NCBI RefSeq assembly: GCF_002209565.1 | Contig: NZ_NJIH01000006.1 | Location: 62,001-126,000, forward strand | From: Candidimonas nitroreducens | GTDB taxonomy: Bacteria > Pseudomonadota > Gammaproteobacteria > Burkholderiales > Burkholderiaceae_B | DNA: 64,000 bases | Direction of reading: 5' to 3' | Part shown: in pieces, positions 8,247 through 16,701 of the stretch | How the letters are laid out: each line of letters opens with the position of its first letter | Position numbering within the stretch: the stretch's first letter is position 1 | Position numbers and translations under genes: made by a program | Notes under the pieces: model-generated | What the model was told of the DNA's origin: nothing | The model's database searches: none | Seen by the model: only the letters and a program-made list of their open reading frames with translations

Positions 8247-9167
8247 ATGCATGACTTCGACCTGACTTCTTTACGGCTGTTCGTCGCTGTCTGCGACCAG
8301 CGCAACCTTGCCCGTGCCGGCGAACAGGCGCACCTGGGAGTCTCGGCGGTCAGCAAGCGCATGACGCAGCTGGAAGAGCAGCTGAACGTGCCCTTGCTGC
8401 TGCGCCACCGGCGCGGGGTCACCCCCACTCCGGCCGGAGAAATTCTTCTGGAACACGCGCGCGTCATGCTGTCGGGGGCAGACAAAGTCGCGCGCGACAT
8501 GGCCGCCTACCAGCACGGGGTCAGGGGGCAGGTGCGGATGCTGGCGTCCGTGTCATCCATTACCGAATCCCTGCCCGACGACATCGCGGCCTTTCTGCAG
8601 CTGCCCGGGCATGCCCACATCCGGGTGGACATCGAAGAGCGCAACAGCACCGAGCTGCTGCGCGGCATCCGCGAAGGCGAGGGACAGCTGGGAGTCTGCT
8701 GGGACGCGACGGACTTCGGCACGCTGCAATCGCTGCCCTATCGCGAAGACCATCTTGGCGTTGCCGTGCATCCCGCGCACCCGCTGGCGCGCTTGAAGCG
8801 CTGCCGCTTCGAACAGACCCTGGACAGCGAACATGTAGGCCTGCCCGGCTCTTCCGCGGTGCATACCATGCTGGCGCGCGCAGCGGCAATCATCGGCAAG
8901 CCCTTGCACTATCGCGCCGTGGTGTCCACCTTCGATGCGGCGCTGCGCTGCGTGCGCGCCGGGCTGGGCCTGGCCATCGTGCCAGGCGAAATCGCACAAT
9001 CCTTTGCACGCGACGGCCAGATCAAAGTGATCGCACTGAGCGATGCCTGGGCCAAGCGCCGCTTCAGAATATGCTTTCAGGACGAGGCGTATCTGTCCCC
9101 CGCCGCGCGGCTGCTGGCCCGGCACCTGTCGGCGGTGGCAAGCCAGGCCGAACTACAGAGCGCATGA
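8247..9167 (+). CDS. LysR-family transcriptional regulator
   Basis: A 306-residue LysR-type regulator. The N-terminal winged helix-turn-helix is seen in LTSLRLFVAVCDQRNLARAG and LGVSAVSKRMTQLEEQLNVP; the rest is the two-lobed effector-binding domain with the typical GLGLAIVPGEIA near residue 245. It is divergent from the lyase/CoA-transferase/Bug operon, which it most likely controls in response to the substrate or its CoA ester. The gene is convergent with the ketopantoate-reductase-like gene downstream. Length and domain order are normal. Confidence 0.93.
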   Translation: MHDFDLTSLRLFVAVCDQRNLARAGEQAHLGVSAVSKRMTQLEEQLNVPLLLRHRRGVTPTPAGEILLEHARVMLSGADKVARDMAAYQHGVRGQVRMLASVSSITESLPDDIAAFLQLPGHAHIRVDIEERNSTELLRGIREGEGQLGVCWDATDFGTLQSLPYREDHLGVAVHPAHPLARLKRCRFEQTLDSEHVGLPGSSAVHTMLARAAAIIGKPLHYRAVVSTFDAALRCVRAGLGLAIVPGEIAQSFARDGQIKVIALSDAWAKRRFRICFQDEAYLSPAARLLARHLSAVASQAELQSA

Positions 9168-9260
9168 TGCGGCATCGAGCCGCGCAACAATAAGGAGCGG
9201 TGCGCTGGCGAAACCGCTGGTGAAGTTGAAGAACGCCACCAAAAGTTTTTCTGGCCAATA

Positions 9261-10238
9261 TCACGCATACAGGCCGTGCACTCGCCCGAAAAGCCGGGTC
9301 AGGCCATACAGCGCAGCCACGCCAGGGGCAGGCACATTCAGCCGCAACGCGATTTCGTGCACGGCACCGACAATGGCATCGATTTCTATGGCGCGCCCCG
9401 CTTCGGCATCCTGCAGCATGGACGTCTTGAACGCGCCCAGCTTCGCCGTTACTACATGGCGGTCTTCTGGCGATTGATCGATATTGCAGCCGATCCTGCC
9501 CCCTATCTCGGCAGCCTCCTGCATTATTGTGGTGCAGAACTGCCGCACCAGCGGATCTTCCAGAACCTTGTCTGTCGTAGCCCCCGTGATCGCCGACACC
9601 GGGTTCATGGTCAGGTTTCCCCAAAGCTTGTACCAGATGTCCTGGCGTATATCTTGAGAGACCGAAACATCGAATCCGGCCTGCCCAAGCAGCTTGTGCA
9701 AGGCCGAGGTACGCTCGCTGGCACCCCTTGCCGGCTCGCCGATGATCAGGCCCTTTCCCATCTTGTGCTCGACCAGTCCGGGCGCACTGGTCGATGCGCT
9801 TGCGTGCACCACGCAACCGATGACCTGCGTGTACGGGATGGCCCGTGCAATCACGCCACCCGGGTCGACCGATTCCAGCGCACCGCCGGGAAAATCCTGC
9901 AATCCATCGCAAAACCACCACGGTACGCCGTTCATTGCGGGAACCACCACGGTGCTGCCGCCTATCAAAGGTGCCAGAGTCGGAGCCAGGCCGGTCAAGG
10001 CCGGCCCTTTTACGGCAATGATGACGACATCCTGTACGCCCAGGGCCGCAGCGTTGTCCGCGGCGCGGGCGGGATATTGCCGCAGCGCGCCGTCGTGACG
10101 CACACGCCAGCCATGTTCACGCAAGGCCTGCAAGGTTTTGCCGCGCGCCAAGGCGCAGACATCGGCATTCGTGCCGCCTGCGAGCGATGCTCCGATGAGG
10201 CCGCCTATGGCGCCCGCGCCTACGATACAAACTTTCAC
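9261..10238 (-). CDS. Ketopantoate reductase (2-dehydropantoate 2-reductase) family protein
   Basis: A 325-residue NADPH-dependent reductase of the PanE/ApbA fold. The dinucleotide-binding motif KVCIVGAGAIGGLIGASLA is at the very N-terminus, the catalytic Lys region is visible as QDIWYKLWGNLTMNPVSAITG (about 185-205), and the C-terminal helical domain follows. The start is a GTG at 10238 with AGGAG about seven bases ahead. Alcaligenaceae carry several paralogues of this family, often outside pantothenate synthesis, so a catabolic 2-oxoacid reductase role is equally likely and no gene symbol is given. It stands alone, convergent with the LysR gene. Confidence 0.85.
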   Translation of the reverse strand: MKVCIVGAGAIGGLIGASLAGGTNADVCALARGKTLQALREHGWRVRHDGALRQYPARAADNAAALGVQDVVIIAVKGPALTGLAPTLAPLIGGSTVVVPAMNGVPWWFCDGLQDFPGGALESVDPGGVIARAIPYTQVIGCVVHASASTSAPGLVEHKMGKGLIIGEPARGASERTSALHKLLGQAGFDVSVSQDIRQDIWYKLWGNLTMNPVSAITGATTDKVLEDPLVRQFCTTIMQEAAEIGGRIGCNIDQSPEDRHVVTAKLGAFKTSMLQDAEAGRAIEIDAIVGAVHEIALRLNVPAPGVAALYGLTRLFGRVHGLYA

Positions 10239-11166
10239 TGTTTACTCCTGATCTATATATATACGTTATAGATACATACTAGCCCTACCCTTCAGGTCGC
10301 AGAGGCGGGCTTGATACAAAGGCATCCCGGCAAAAGACATGTCACGACAAATCGGGCGCATTTTCGTCGAGCCGCCGCGCCTGCGGATGGGCGCCGTCAA
10401 GCAAAGCATACCGGAGCCGCTGATGCATTGGGCGGGCATATGAGCACGCGCGACCCAGCGCCTACACCGCATCCGCCCAATTGGCACACGACCTCGATGG
10501 CCATATCGACCAGGCCGGTATAGCTCCAAAGCCAGTTTCAATCGGCCGCAGCAAGCCCCGGGCGAGATGTATTCGATGCGCTGCAGCGGCTGATGGAGCA
10601 AGAAAACCCGCGGCCGCACAAAGGGGAAAGTGCGGCCGCCAATTGAAGCCGGCAGGACATGCCCCGGATTGCCGCAACACGCCCGCATGAGCTCGATCCC
10701 CTACGATGCGGTGCACGCCTTCGGCGCGAGCGGCACGCGCCCATGTGGCATCCGCCGCGGCCAGCGGCGAAACCGCGTGCAGCGACAACTCATTCCATTT
10801 CCAAAGCTACCGCGAACACGAAAGCGAAAGCGAAGCGCAGGTCGATTTAAAAATGGGATCAATGCACGAAAGCCAGTCACCGCCAGGCCAATACGATTTC
10901 CAAAATTTTGAATTAAAGTATTACAATTCCACCAAGATCATCAGGGCGAGAAGTCTGCGAGCCCCGGTCGTTCACTTCGTCGTACTCCGACCCTGCACGG
11001 CTGGTGCGGTTTTTGCAGGCCAGGGTCGCTGCAAGCCTGGGCAGCACAGGCGCGCTTGCAGCGGAATTTCCGTAGCTGGACTAGCGGTAGACGTCAAATA
11101 AAAAACAAGGGCTTCTTGGCGACATGCCAAGGATCCGGACAACGAACGGCCAAGGAGAAACGAGCC
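10239..11166. other. Long intergenic region with no convincing gene
   Basis: About 930 bases in which all six frames give only short, compositionally odd open frames. It begins with an alternating TATATATATACGTTATAG tract (about 10252-10270) ahead of the reductase gene, contains a perfect hairpin (10610-10619 pairing with 10630-10639, GCGGCCGCAC, loop of ten) and an A+T-rich stretch around 10900-10930 that could hold a promoter. Reverse-strand frames between about 10400 and 10790 shift into one another and may be a decayed gene, but no family could be recognised. Confidence 0.5.
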
Positions 11167-12027
11167 ATGTGGAGACTTTTGCGGATTGCCGCAGGCATCG
11201 CGCTGGCCGTGCAGGCCGCGGCGAGCTGGGCGGGAGACGATGCACTGCTGGTGCGCGGCGACTACCTGATGAACGGCGTGGTGGCTTGCGCCAACTGCCA
11301 CATCGCCCGAAGCGACAAGGGCGCGCCCTTACTCGACAAAGGCCTATCCGGAGGCATGGTGTTCGCGGACGCCGCATTCACAGCGTACGCGCCGAACATC
11401 ACCCCCGATCCGGAAACCGGCATCGGCAAATGGACCGACGCGCAGATCGGCAAGGCCATCCGCGAGGGCATCCGGCCCGACGGCAGCGTGATCGGGCCGC
11501 CCATGCCCATTCATTTTTACAGAAACATCTCGGATAACGACCTCGCCGCGATCATTGCCTACCTGAAGGCCCAGCCGCCCGTGCGGCACGTGGTGCAGAA
11601 ATCCACCTACCACATCCCGCTGCCGCCCAATTATGGGCCGCCGGTTGCACATGTCGGCACCCCGGCCCCGGCGGACACATTGAATTACGGCCAATACCTG
11701 GCCAACATCGGCCACTGCATGGATTGCCACACTCCGCGCGACAGCAAGGGCATGCTGGTCACCGCGCACCTGGGTGCCGGGGGCCAGGTGCTGAAAGGCC
11801 CGGGCGGCGACGTCATCACACCCAACCTGACATCCGGCAAAGGCGGGCTCGCAAGCTGGAGCGACGCGCAAATCGAGCGTGCCATCCGCAAAGGAATCGA
11901 CAAAAACGGCAGGCACCTCGCACCCGTCATGGCGTTCTACTGGTACAACCACATCAACGACTCGGACATGCACGCGCTGATCGCATACCTGCGCGCGCTG
12001 AAGCCACAGCCCTTCGGCGGCAAGTAG
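11167..12027 (+). CDS. Secreted diheme cytochrome c
   Basis: A 286-residue periplasmic electron carrier. A signal peptide (MWRLLRIAAGIALAVQAAAS, cut near AGD) precedes two cytochrome c domains, each with a heme motif: VVACANCHIA near residue 41 and IGHCMDCHTP near residue 182. Each domain repeats the same pattern, an ITPDPETGIGKWTD or ITPNLTSGKGGLASW segment followed by the distal IRxGIxxDG and Met region. This resembles cytochrome subunits of alcohol, aldehyde or gluconate-type dehydrogenases, but no dehydrogenase lies beside it. ATG 11167 follows AAGGAGAAA. An orphan soluble carrier is the safest call. Confidence 0.88.
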   Translation: MWRLLRIAAGIALAVQAAASWAGDDALLVRGDYLMNGVVACANCHIARSDKGAPLLDKGLSGGMVFADAAFTAYAPNITPDPETGIGKWTDAQIGKAIREGIRPDGSVIGPPMPIHFYRNISDNDLAAIIAYLKAQPPVRHVVQKSTYHIPLPPNYGPPVAHVGTPAPADTLNYGQYLANIGHCMDCHTPRDSKGMLVTAHLGAGGQVLKGPGGDVITPNLTSGKGGLASWSDAQIERAIRKGIDKNGRHLAPVMAFYWYNHINDSDMHALIAYLRALKPQPFGGK

Positions 12028-12052
12028 CAGGGCCGTAGCAAACCGCCATGCC

Positions 12053-12204
12053 GGAAATGGGGTAAAAGCCGATGGATGCCCGTTTCCTGGAAATAGAGTA
12101 AAGCCCCATGGGGTAGAGCCGATGAATATCCCGTTCCGCGGCAATGGGGTAGAGCCTGGGTAGGGCCGGTGGATACCCCGCTCCGCGGCGATGGGTAGGG
12201 CCCG
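12053..12204. repeat. Degenerate tandem repeat, about 3.5 copies of 35-50 bases
   Basis: Successive copies begin near 12053, 12089, 12140 and 12187 and share a core like ATGGGGTAGAGCCGATG followed by an ATACCCCGTTCCGCGG-like end. Copies differ in length and by many substitutions, and no reading frame runs through them. The patch fills the gap between the cytochrome c stop codon and the terminator beside tRNA-Ser. Function unknown. Confidence 0.6.
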
Positions 12205-12208
12205 AAAT

Positions 12209-12242
12209 AAAAAGCCCCTGAATAAATTCAGGGGCTTTTTTT
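12209..12242. terminator. Bidirectional Rho-independent terminator beside tRNA-Ser
   Basis: AGCCCCTGAA and TTCAGGGGCT form a perfect stem around a short A/T loop, flanked by an A run on the left and a T run on the right, so it reads as a stem plus U tract from both strands. It lies two bases beyond the 3' CCA of the leftward tRNA-Ser and downstream of the rightward cytochrome c gene, and probably ends both transcripts. Confidence 0.85.
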
Positions 12243-12243
12243 C

Positions 12244-12336
12244 TGGCGGAGACGGAGGGATTCGAACCCTCGATACGGGTATAAGCCGTATGCTCCCTTA
12301 GCAGGGGAGTACCTTCAACCTCTCGGCCACGTCTCC
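12244..12336 (-). tRNA. tRNA-Ser (anticodon GCU)
   Basis: On the minus strand the 93 bases fold as a class II tRNA: acceptor GGAGACG pairs with CGTCTCC, the D arm follows, the anticodon arm CTCCC-CTGCTAA-GGGAG carries GCT, a long variable arm TACGGCTTATAAGCCGTA forms a perfect stem, and the T arm is GAGGG-TTCGAAT-CCCTC. The 3' CCA is encoded. It reads serine AGC/AGU codons and lies downstream of leftward lysC. Confidence 0.97.
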
Positions 12337-12493
12337 AAAAGAGTCAGCAATTCTAACATGGAAATATGCTGCGTCCGGCGCGCCGCTGGCCTGCGCACTG
12401 AACGACGCGCGGGCCGCGCGCCCGGCAGGCTACGGCGACAGCTAAGCCAGCCTTGGGCTAGAGCAGCGGGCCGGCATGGCAAGGCCATGACTA

Positions 12494-12520
12494 AGGGTTC
12501 GAATCCCTCCGTCTCCGCCA
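12494..12520 (+). repeat. Partial tRNA-Ser 3' end in inverted orientation
   Basis: These 27 bases (T-arm, 3' acceptor strand, discriminator and CCA) are identical to the 3' end of the tRNA-Ser gene but lie on the opposite strand. No matching 5' acceptor strand or anticodon arm exists upstream and the first T-stem pair is broken, so it is not a functional tRNA. It ends 12 bases before the end of lysC. It may be a recombination or integration scar. Confidence 0.75.
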
Positions 12521-12531
12521 CTGCAAGCTCG

Positions 12532-13794
12532 CTAGGCCGCGCTTTTGTCCTGATCCAGGCCGAATGCCTTGTGCAGGGCGCGCACCGCCAATTCCATGTA
12601 CTTGTCGCTAAGAACCACCGAGGTCTTGATCTCGCTGGTACTGATCATCTGGATGTTGATGCCCTCTTCCGACAGCGTGCGGAACATGAGGCTGGCCACG
12701 CCGACGTGGCTGCGCATGCCTATGCCGACGATCGAGACCTTGCAGACTTTCTCGTCGGCCACGACTTCGGCCGCGCCCACGGCCTGGGCGACGTTGTCCT
12801 TGAGCAGTTCCAGCGTGCGGGTGAAGTCGTTGCGGTTGACGGTGAAGGAGAAGTCGGTGGTACCGCGCACCGACTGGTTCTGCACGATCATGTCGACGTC
12901 GATGTTGGCCGCGGCAACGGGGCCCAGGATCGAATAAGCCACGCCCGGGGTGTCCGGCACGGCCAGCAGGGTGATCTTGGCTTCGTCGCGGCTGAAGGCT
13001 ATGCCCGAAACGACTGCGGCTTCCATTTTCTGGTCTTCCTCGAAAGTAATTAAGGTGCCGGAGGTCATTTCTTCCTCGAGCGGCATCAAGGGGTCGGTCA
13101 GCGACGAGAGCACGCGCACGGGCACGTGGTATTTGCCGGCGAACTCCACGGAACGGATCTGCAGCACCTTGGAGCCCAGCGAGGCCATTTCCAGCATTTC
13201 CTCGAAGGACACCACCGACATGCGGCGGGCCTCGGGCACCACGCGCGGATCGGTGGTGTAGACGCCGTCGACGTCGGTGTAGATCAGGCACTCGTCGGCC
13301 TTGAGGGCGGCGGCTACCGCGACCGCGGAAGTGTCCGAGCCGCCGCGGCCCAGGGTGGTGATGTTGCCGTCGTCGTCGATGCCCTGGAAGCCCGTGACGA
13401 TGACGACCCGGCCCAGATCCAGCTCGGTGCGCAGGCGTGCGTCGTCGATGGACTGGATACGGGCCTTGGTGTAGGCGGAATCGGTGCGCACCGGCACCTG
13501 CCAGCCGGTATAGCTGCGTGCCGCCACGCCTTCGGCCATCAGGGCCATGGCCAGCAGCGCGCTGCTGGCCTGCTCGCCGGTGGAGGCCAGCATGTCGAGC
13601 TCGCGCCCATCGGGCTGGGGGTTGATTTCCTTGGCCAGGCCAAGCAGGCGGTTGGTCTCGCCCGACATGGCCGAAGGCACCACCACGACCTGGTGGCCAG
13701 CCGCATGCCATTTGGCAACACGCCGCGCCACATTGCGGATGCGCTCCACCGAGCCCATCGACGTGCCGCCGTATTTATGAACGATCAGGGACAT
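12532..13794 (-). CDS. lysC: Aspartokinase
   Basis: A 420-residue aspartate kinase, the ATP-dependent first step towards lysine, threonine, methionine and diaminopimelate. The signature IVHKYGGTSMGSVERI is at the N-terminus, the kinase domain carries FQGIDDDGNITTLGRGGSDTSA-type residues (about 135-160), and two ACT regulatory domains follow, with VGIGMRSHVGVASLMF and INIQMISTSEIK near the C-terminus. Length matches the monofunctional bacterial enzyme. It is the last protein gene of the cysS-alkA-accA-tilS-lysC block, all leftward. The two ACT domains imply feedback control by pathway amino acids. Confidence 0.97.
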   Translation of the reverse strand: MSLIVHKYGGTSMGSVERIRNVARRVAKWHAAGHQVVVVPSAMSGETNRLLGLAKEINPQPDGRELDMLASTGEQASSALLAMALMAEGVAARSYTGWQVPVRTDSAYTKARIQSIDDARLRTELDLGRVVIVTGFQGIDDDGNITTLGRGGSDTSAVAVAAALKADECLIYTDVDGVYTTDPRVVPEARRMSVVSFEEMLEMASLGSKVLQIRSVEFAGKYHVPVRVLSSLTDPLMPLEEEMTSGTLITFEEDQKMEAAVVSGIAFSRDEAKITLLAVPDTPGVAYSILGPVAAANIDVDMIVQNQSVRGTTDFSFTVNRNDFTRTLELLKDNVAQAVGAAEVVADEKVCKVSIVGIGMRSHVGVASLMFRTLSEEGINIQMISTSEIKTSVVLSDKYMELAVRALHKAFGLDQDKSAA

Positions 13795-13982
13795 CTTCTA
13801 CTCTGTTTGCGATATTTTGCCGGGCCTGCGCCCGCAAAAGGCGTAAGCCCGCCCGGGGCCGCGCGACAGCCAATAAAACTACGATAAATCTGCAGGAATC
13901 TGTTATAGGACTGCTACCAGACTGCTGCCGGGGTATCAGGGATACGGCGCGCCGCAGGCCCGTGCGGGCAAAGTTGATTATT

Positions 13983-15059
13983 TTAGCCGTTTTCGCCGGG
14001 CTCGGCCGACGCCAGCATCACCCTGCCCCGTACGCAGCGGATCCAGGCGTCGCCGTGGCGCACGCGCATCTGCCTGTCGTGCCCCAGCGCATGCAGACCG
14101 CGCAGCTGGCGCATCCAGTCGCGCAGGCGCCCTTCGGTAGGCATGGGGCAGCCCAGTAAGGCCAGCCAATGGCGCAGCGCCAGGGCCTGGCGCGGCTCGG
14201 ACAGGCGGCGCCAGGCGACCAGGGAAAAGCTGGCACCGTCCGCCGCAAGATCGAGGCCGGCGAGGTCGGCGGCCGCCACTTCTTCCAGCACCTGGCGCGT
14301 TTCGGCGCTGAGCCGGGCGTGGCGCACAAGGTTGGCGCGCCATGCGGGCCAGCGCGCATCCAGCTCGGGCACCAGCCGTTCGCGCACGGCGGCGCGGGTG
14401 TAGCGGTCGTCGGCATTGCTGGGATCGAGCACCGGATGCCAGCCGCTGAGCCGGCCGTACTGTTCGGCCTGCGCCAGGATTTCGTCGCGGTCGATGTCGA
14501 GCCAGGGCCGCAAATAGCAGATGTCGTCACGCCGGAAGTACGGCGCCATGGCCGCCAGGCCTTGCGGCCCGGTGCCGCGCAGCAGGCGCAGCAGCACGGT
14601 TTCGGCCTGGTCGCCGCGATGATGCGCCAGCAAAATGTGGCGCACGCCCGCCTGCCGCGCCAGGGCGGCAAAGGCCTGGTAGCGCGCCTCGCGCGCCGCG
14701 GACTCCATGCCGTCGCCGCGCATGACGTCGACCGTCACGCGCAGGCTATGGCAAGGCACGCGCAGGCGCTGCGCCAGGTCGTGGACGTGGTCGCGCCAGC
14801 GGTCGGCCGCCGGCTGCAGGCCGTGGTGGACATGGAAGAAATGCAGGGTGACGGCGTGGCGCGCCGCGTACAAGGCGGCATGCAGCGCCAGCATGGCGGA
14901 ATCGGCACCGCCGCTCAAGCCTACGGCCAGGGATTGCGGCGCCTGCGGCAGGCCGGCGATGCCAGCGGCCAGCGCCTTCAGCAATACGGCCGAGCCCTGG
15001 AAGCCCGGCACCGGCCCGGCGGCCGCATCCTCAGGCGCGGGTTTCCTGGAAGCGGCCAT
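13983..15059 (-). CDS. tilS: tRNA(Ile)-lysidine synthase
   Basis: A 358-residue enzyme that joins lysine to C34 of the tRNA-Ile CAU anticodon using ATP, so that it reads AUA. The PP-loop SGGADSAML is near residue 49, followed by [13 protein letters not shown] and the [20 protein letters not shown] segment, then the substrate-binding TilS domain with the [20 protein letters not shown] motif. The start overlaps the end of accA by 29 bases, implying translational coupling. It lacks a long C-terminal extension but is within the range of betaproteobacterial homologues. Confidence 0.95.
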   Translation of the reverse strand: MAASRKPAPEDAAAGPVPGFQGSAVLLKALAAGIAGLPQAPQSLAVGLSGGADSAMLALHAALYAARHAVTLHFFHVHHGLQPAADRWRDHVHDLAQRLRVPCHSLRVTVDVMRGDGMESAAREARYQAFAALARQAGVRHILLAHHRGDQAETVLLRLLRGTGPQGLAAMAPYFRRDDICYLRPWLDIDRDEILAQAEQYGRLSGWHPVLDPSNADDRYTRAAVRERLVPELDARWPAWRANLVRHARLSAETRQVLEEVAAADLAGLDLAADGASFSLVAWRRLSEPRQALALRHWLALLGCPMPTEGRLRDWMRQLRGLHALGHDRQMRVRHGDAWIRCVRGRVMLASAEPGENG

Positions 15060-15996
15060 AGGACATCAGGCGCTGCAGGCGATGCTCGACGAGCTGCTCG
15101 TGCGACAGGCCCGATACCTGGCGCAGGGAATCGGCCAGCGCGCGGCGAAGCTGGCGCGCCATCATGACCGGGTCGCGGTGCGCGCCGCCCACGGGTTCGT
15201 TGACGATGCGGTCTATCAGGCCCAGTTCTTTGAGGCGCGGCGCGGTGATGGCCAGGGCCTCGGCGGCCACCGGCGCCTTGTCGGCGCTGCGCCAGAGTAT
15301 CGAGGCGCAGCCTTCGGGCGAAATGACGGCGTAAGTGGCGTACTGCAGCATCATGACCACGTCGCCCACGGCAATCGCCAGCGCGCCGCCGGAACCGCCC
15401 TCGCCGATGATGGTGCTGATGATGGGCACGCGTAGCTCGGCCATGGCGTACAGATTGTGGCCGATGGCCTCGGACTGGCCGCGCTCTTCGGCGCCGATGC
15501 CGGGATAGGCGCCCGGGGTGTCGACGAACGTGAACACGGGCAACTGGAATTTTTCCGCCAGGCGCATCAGGCGCAGGGCTTTGCGATAGCCTTCGGGCCG
15601 CGGCATGCCGAAGTTGCGCATGGCCCGCTCTTTGGTGTCGCGCCCCTTCTGGTGCCCTATCACCATGCACGCCGTGCCGTTGAAGCGCGCCATGCCGCCG
15701 ACGATGGACTGGTCGTCGGCATACATGCGGTCGCCGTGCAGCTCGTGGAAATCGGTGAAGATTTCGCGCACGTAGTCGAAGGTATACGGCCGCTGCGGGT
15801 GGCGCGCCACCAGGGCAGTCTGCCAGGGCGTGAGCTTGGAATAAATGTTCTTGGCCAGCGTCTGGCTTTTTTGCTGCAGGCGCCCCACTTCCTCTGAAAT
15901 GTCGACCGCGGAATCGGTCTGGACGAAGCGCAGTTGCTCGATCTTGTTTTCCAGCTCGGCCAGGGGTTGTTCGAATTCGAGGAAAGTATTACGCAT
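15031..15996 (-). CDS. accA: Acetyl-CoA carboxylase carboxyltransferase subunit alpha
   Basis: A 321-residue subunit of the carboxyltransferase that makes malonyl-CoA for fatty-acid synthesis, acting with AccD. The N-terminal coiled segment [18 protein letters not shown] is typical, followed by the carboxyltransferase core with [38 protein letters not shown] and [17 protein letters not shown]. Length equals the usual AccA. It lies between the glycosylase and tilS genes in a leftward housekeeping cluster; about 44 bases separate it from the upstream glycosylase gene. Confidence 0.97.
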   Translation of the reverse strand: MRNTFLEFEQPLAELENKIEQLRFVQTDSAVDISEEVGRLQQKSQTLAKNIYSKLTPWQTALVARHPQRPYTFDYVREIFTDFHELHGDRMYADDQSIVGGMARFNGTACMVIGHQKGRDTKERAMRNFGMPRPEGYRKALRLMRLAEKFQLPVFTFVDTPGAYPGIGAEERGQSEAIGHNLYAMAELRVPIISTIIGEGGSGGALAIAVGDVVMMLQYATYAVISPEGCASILWRSADKAPVAAEALAITAPRLKELGLIDRIVNEPVGGAHRDPVMMARQLRRALADSLRQVSGLSHEQLVEHRLQRLMSYGRFQETRA

Positions 15997-16040
15997 ATAT
16001 GCTGTTATCCGGAAAATTGGGTATGCCCCAGGTCAGCGGG

Positions 16041-16691
16041 TCACGCCCGTATGGCAGCCGCATCAAGGCTGCGCCACAGATACCATGTCGCAACGGTGCG
16101 CCAGGGCGCCCAGGCCTGCGCGACTTCGCGCGCTTCGAAGCGGGACACCGGCTCGCCACTGAAGTAGTGTAGCGAAATTGCCTTGAGCAGGCCCACATCG
16201 TCCAGCGGCAGCACGTCGGGACGCTGCAGGTTGAAGATCAGGAACATCTCGGCCGTCCAGCGTCCTATGCCGCGAATTGCGCACAATTCGGCGACCACGG
16301 CCTCGTCGTCCATGTCGTTCCAGGCGGCCGGGCGTATCTTCTTTTCCGCGAAATGGCGCGCCAGGTCGTGGATGTATTCGGTCTTGCGCTTGGAAAGCCC
16401 AGCCTCGCGCAGCAGTTGCGCATCGGTTTGCAGCATGGTGGCCGGCGTGGGCCGGCGGCCGCATTGTTCCAGCACGCGCGCCCAGACCGAATCGGCGGCC
16501 TTGACCGAAACCTGCTGGCCGACGATGGCGCGAGCCAGGGTGATGAAGGGCGTGGCCGTGGGCAGCAGCCATTCGGAATTGAGGCCGGGAATCAGTTTGC
16601 GCAGTATGCGGTCGCGCTTCATGAGGTGGGCCGAGGCCTCGTCCCAGAACAATGGCTTGTCGGCGTTCACGGCGGCGGATTGGATTGTCAT
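16041..16691 (-). CDS. DNA-3-methyladenine glycosylase II-like HhH-GPD protein
   Basis: A 216-residue base-excision repair glycosylase. The helix-hairpin-helix is visible as AELCAIRGIGRWTAEMFLIF (about 130-149) with the catalytic Asp of the GPD motif in RPDVLPLDDVGLLKA just after. The N-terminal IVGQQVSVKAADSVWARV is typical of the AlkA branch without the extra N-terminal domain of E. coli AlkA, so it corresponds to the short form common in betaproteobacteria. It begins ten bases after the cysS stop, so the two are almost certainly co-transcribed. It should remove alkylated purines from DNA. Confidence 0.9.
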   Translation of the reverse strand: MTIQSAAVNADKPLFWDEASAHLMKRDRILRKLIPGLNSEWLLPTATPFITLARAIVGQQVSVKAADSVWARVLEQCGRRPTPATMLQTDAQLLREAGLSKRKTEYIHDLARHFAEKKIRPAAWNDMDDEAVVAELCAIRGIGRWTAEMFLIFNLQRPDVLPLDDVGLLKAISLHYFSGEPVSRFEAREVAQAWAPWRTVATWYLWRSLDAAAIRA

Positions 16692-16701
16692 GCCGCGCCC
16701 C

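Noticed and set aside
12337-12520. A second tRNA gene ending at 12520 on the plus strand
   Set aside because: Only the T arm and 3' acceptor strand are present; no 5' acceptor strand, D arm or anticodon arm can be found and a T-stem pair is broken.
12244-12520. The two tRNA-Ser copies as attL/attR of an integrated island
   Set aside because: They are inverted and only 277 bases apart with no integrase or cargo; att sites should be direct repeats.
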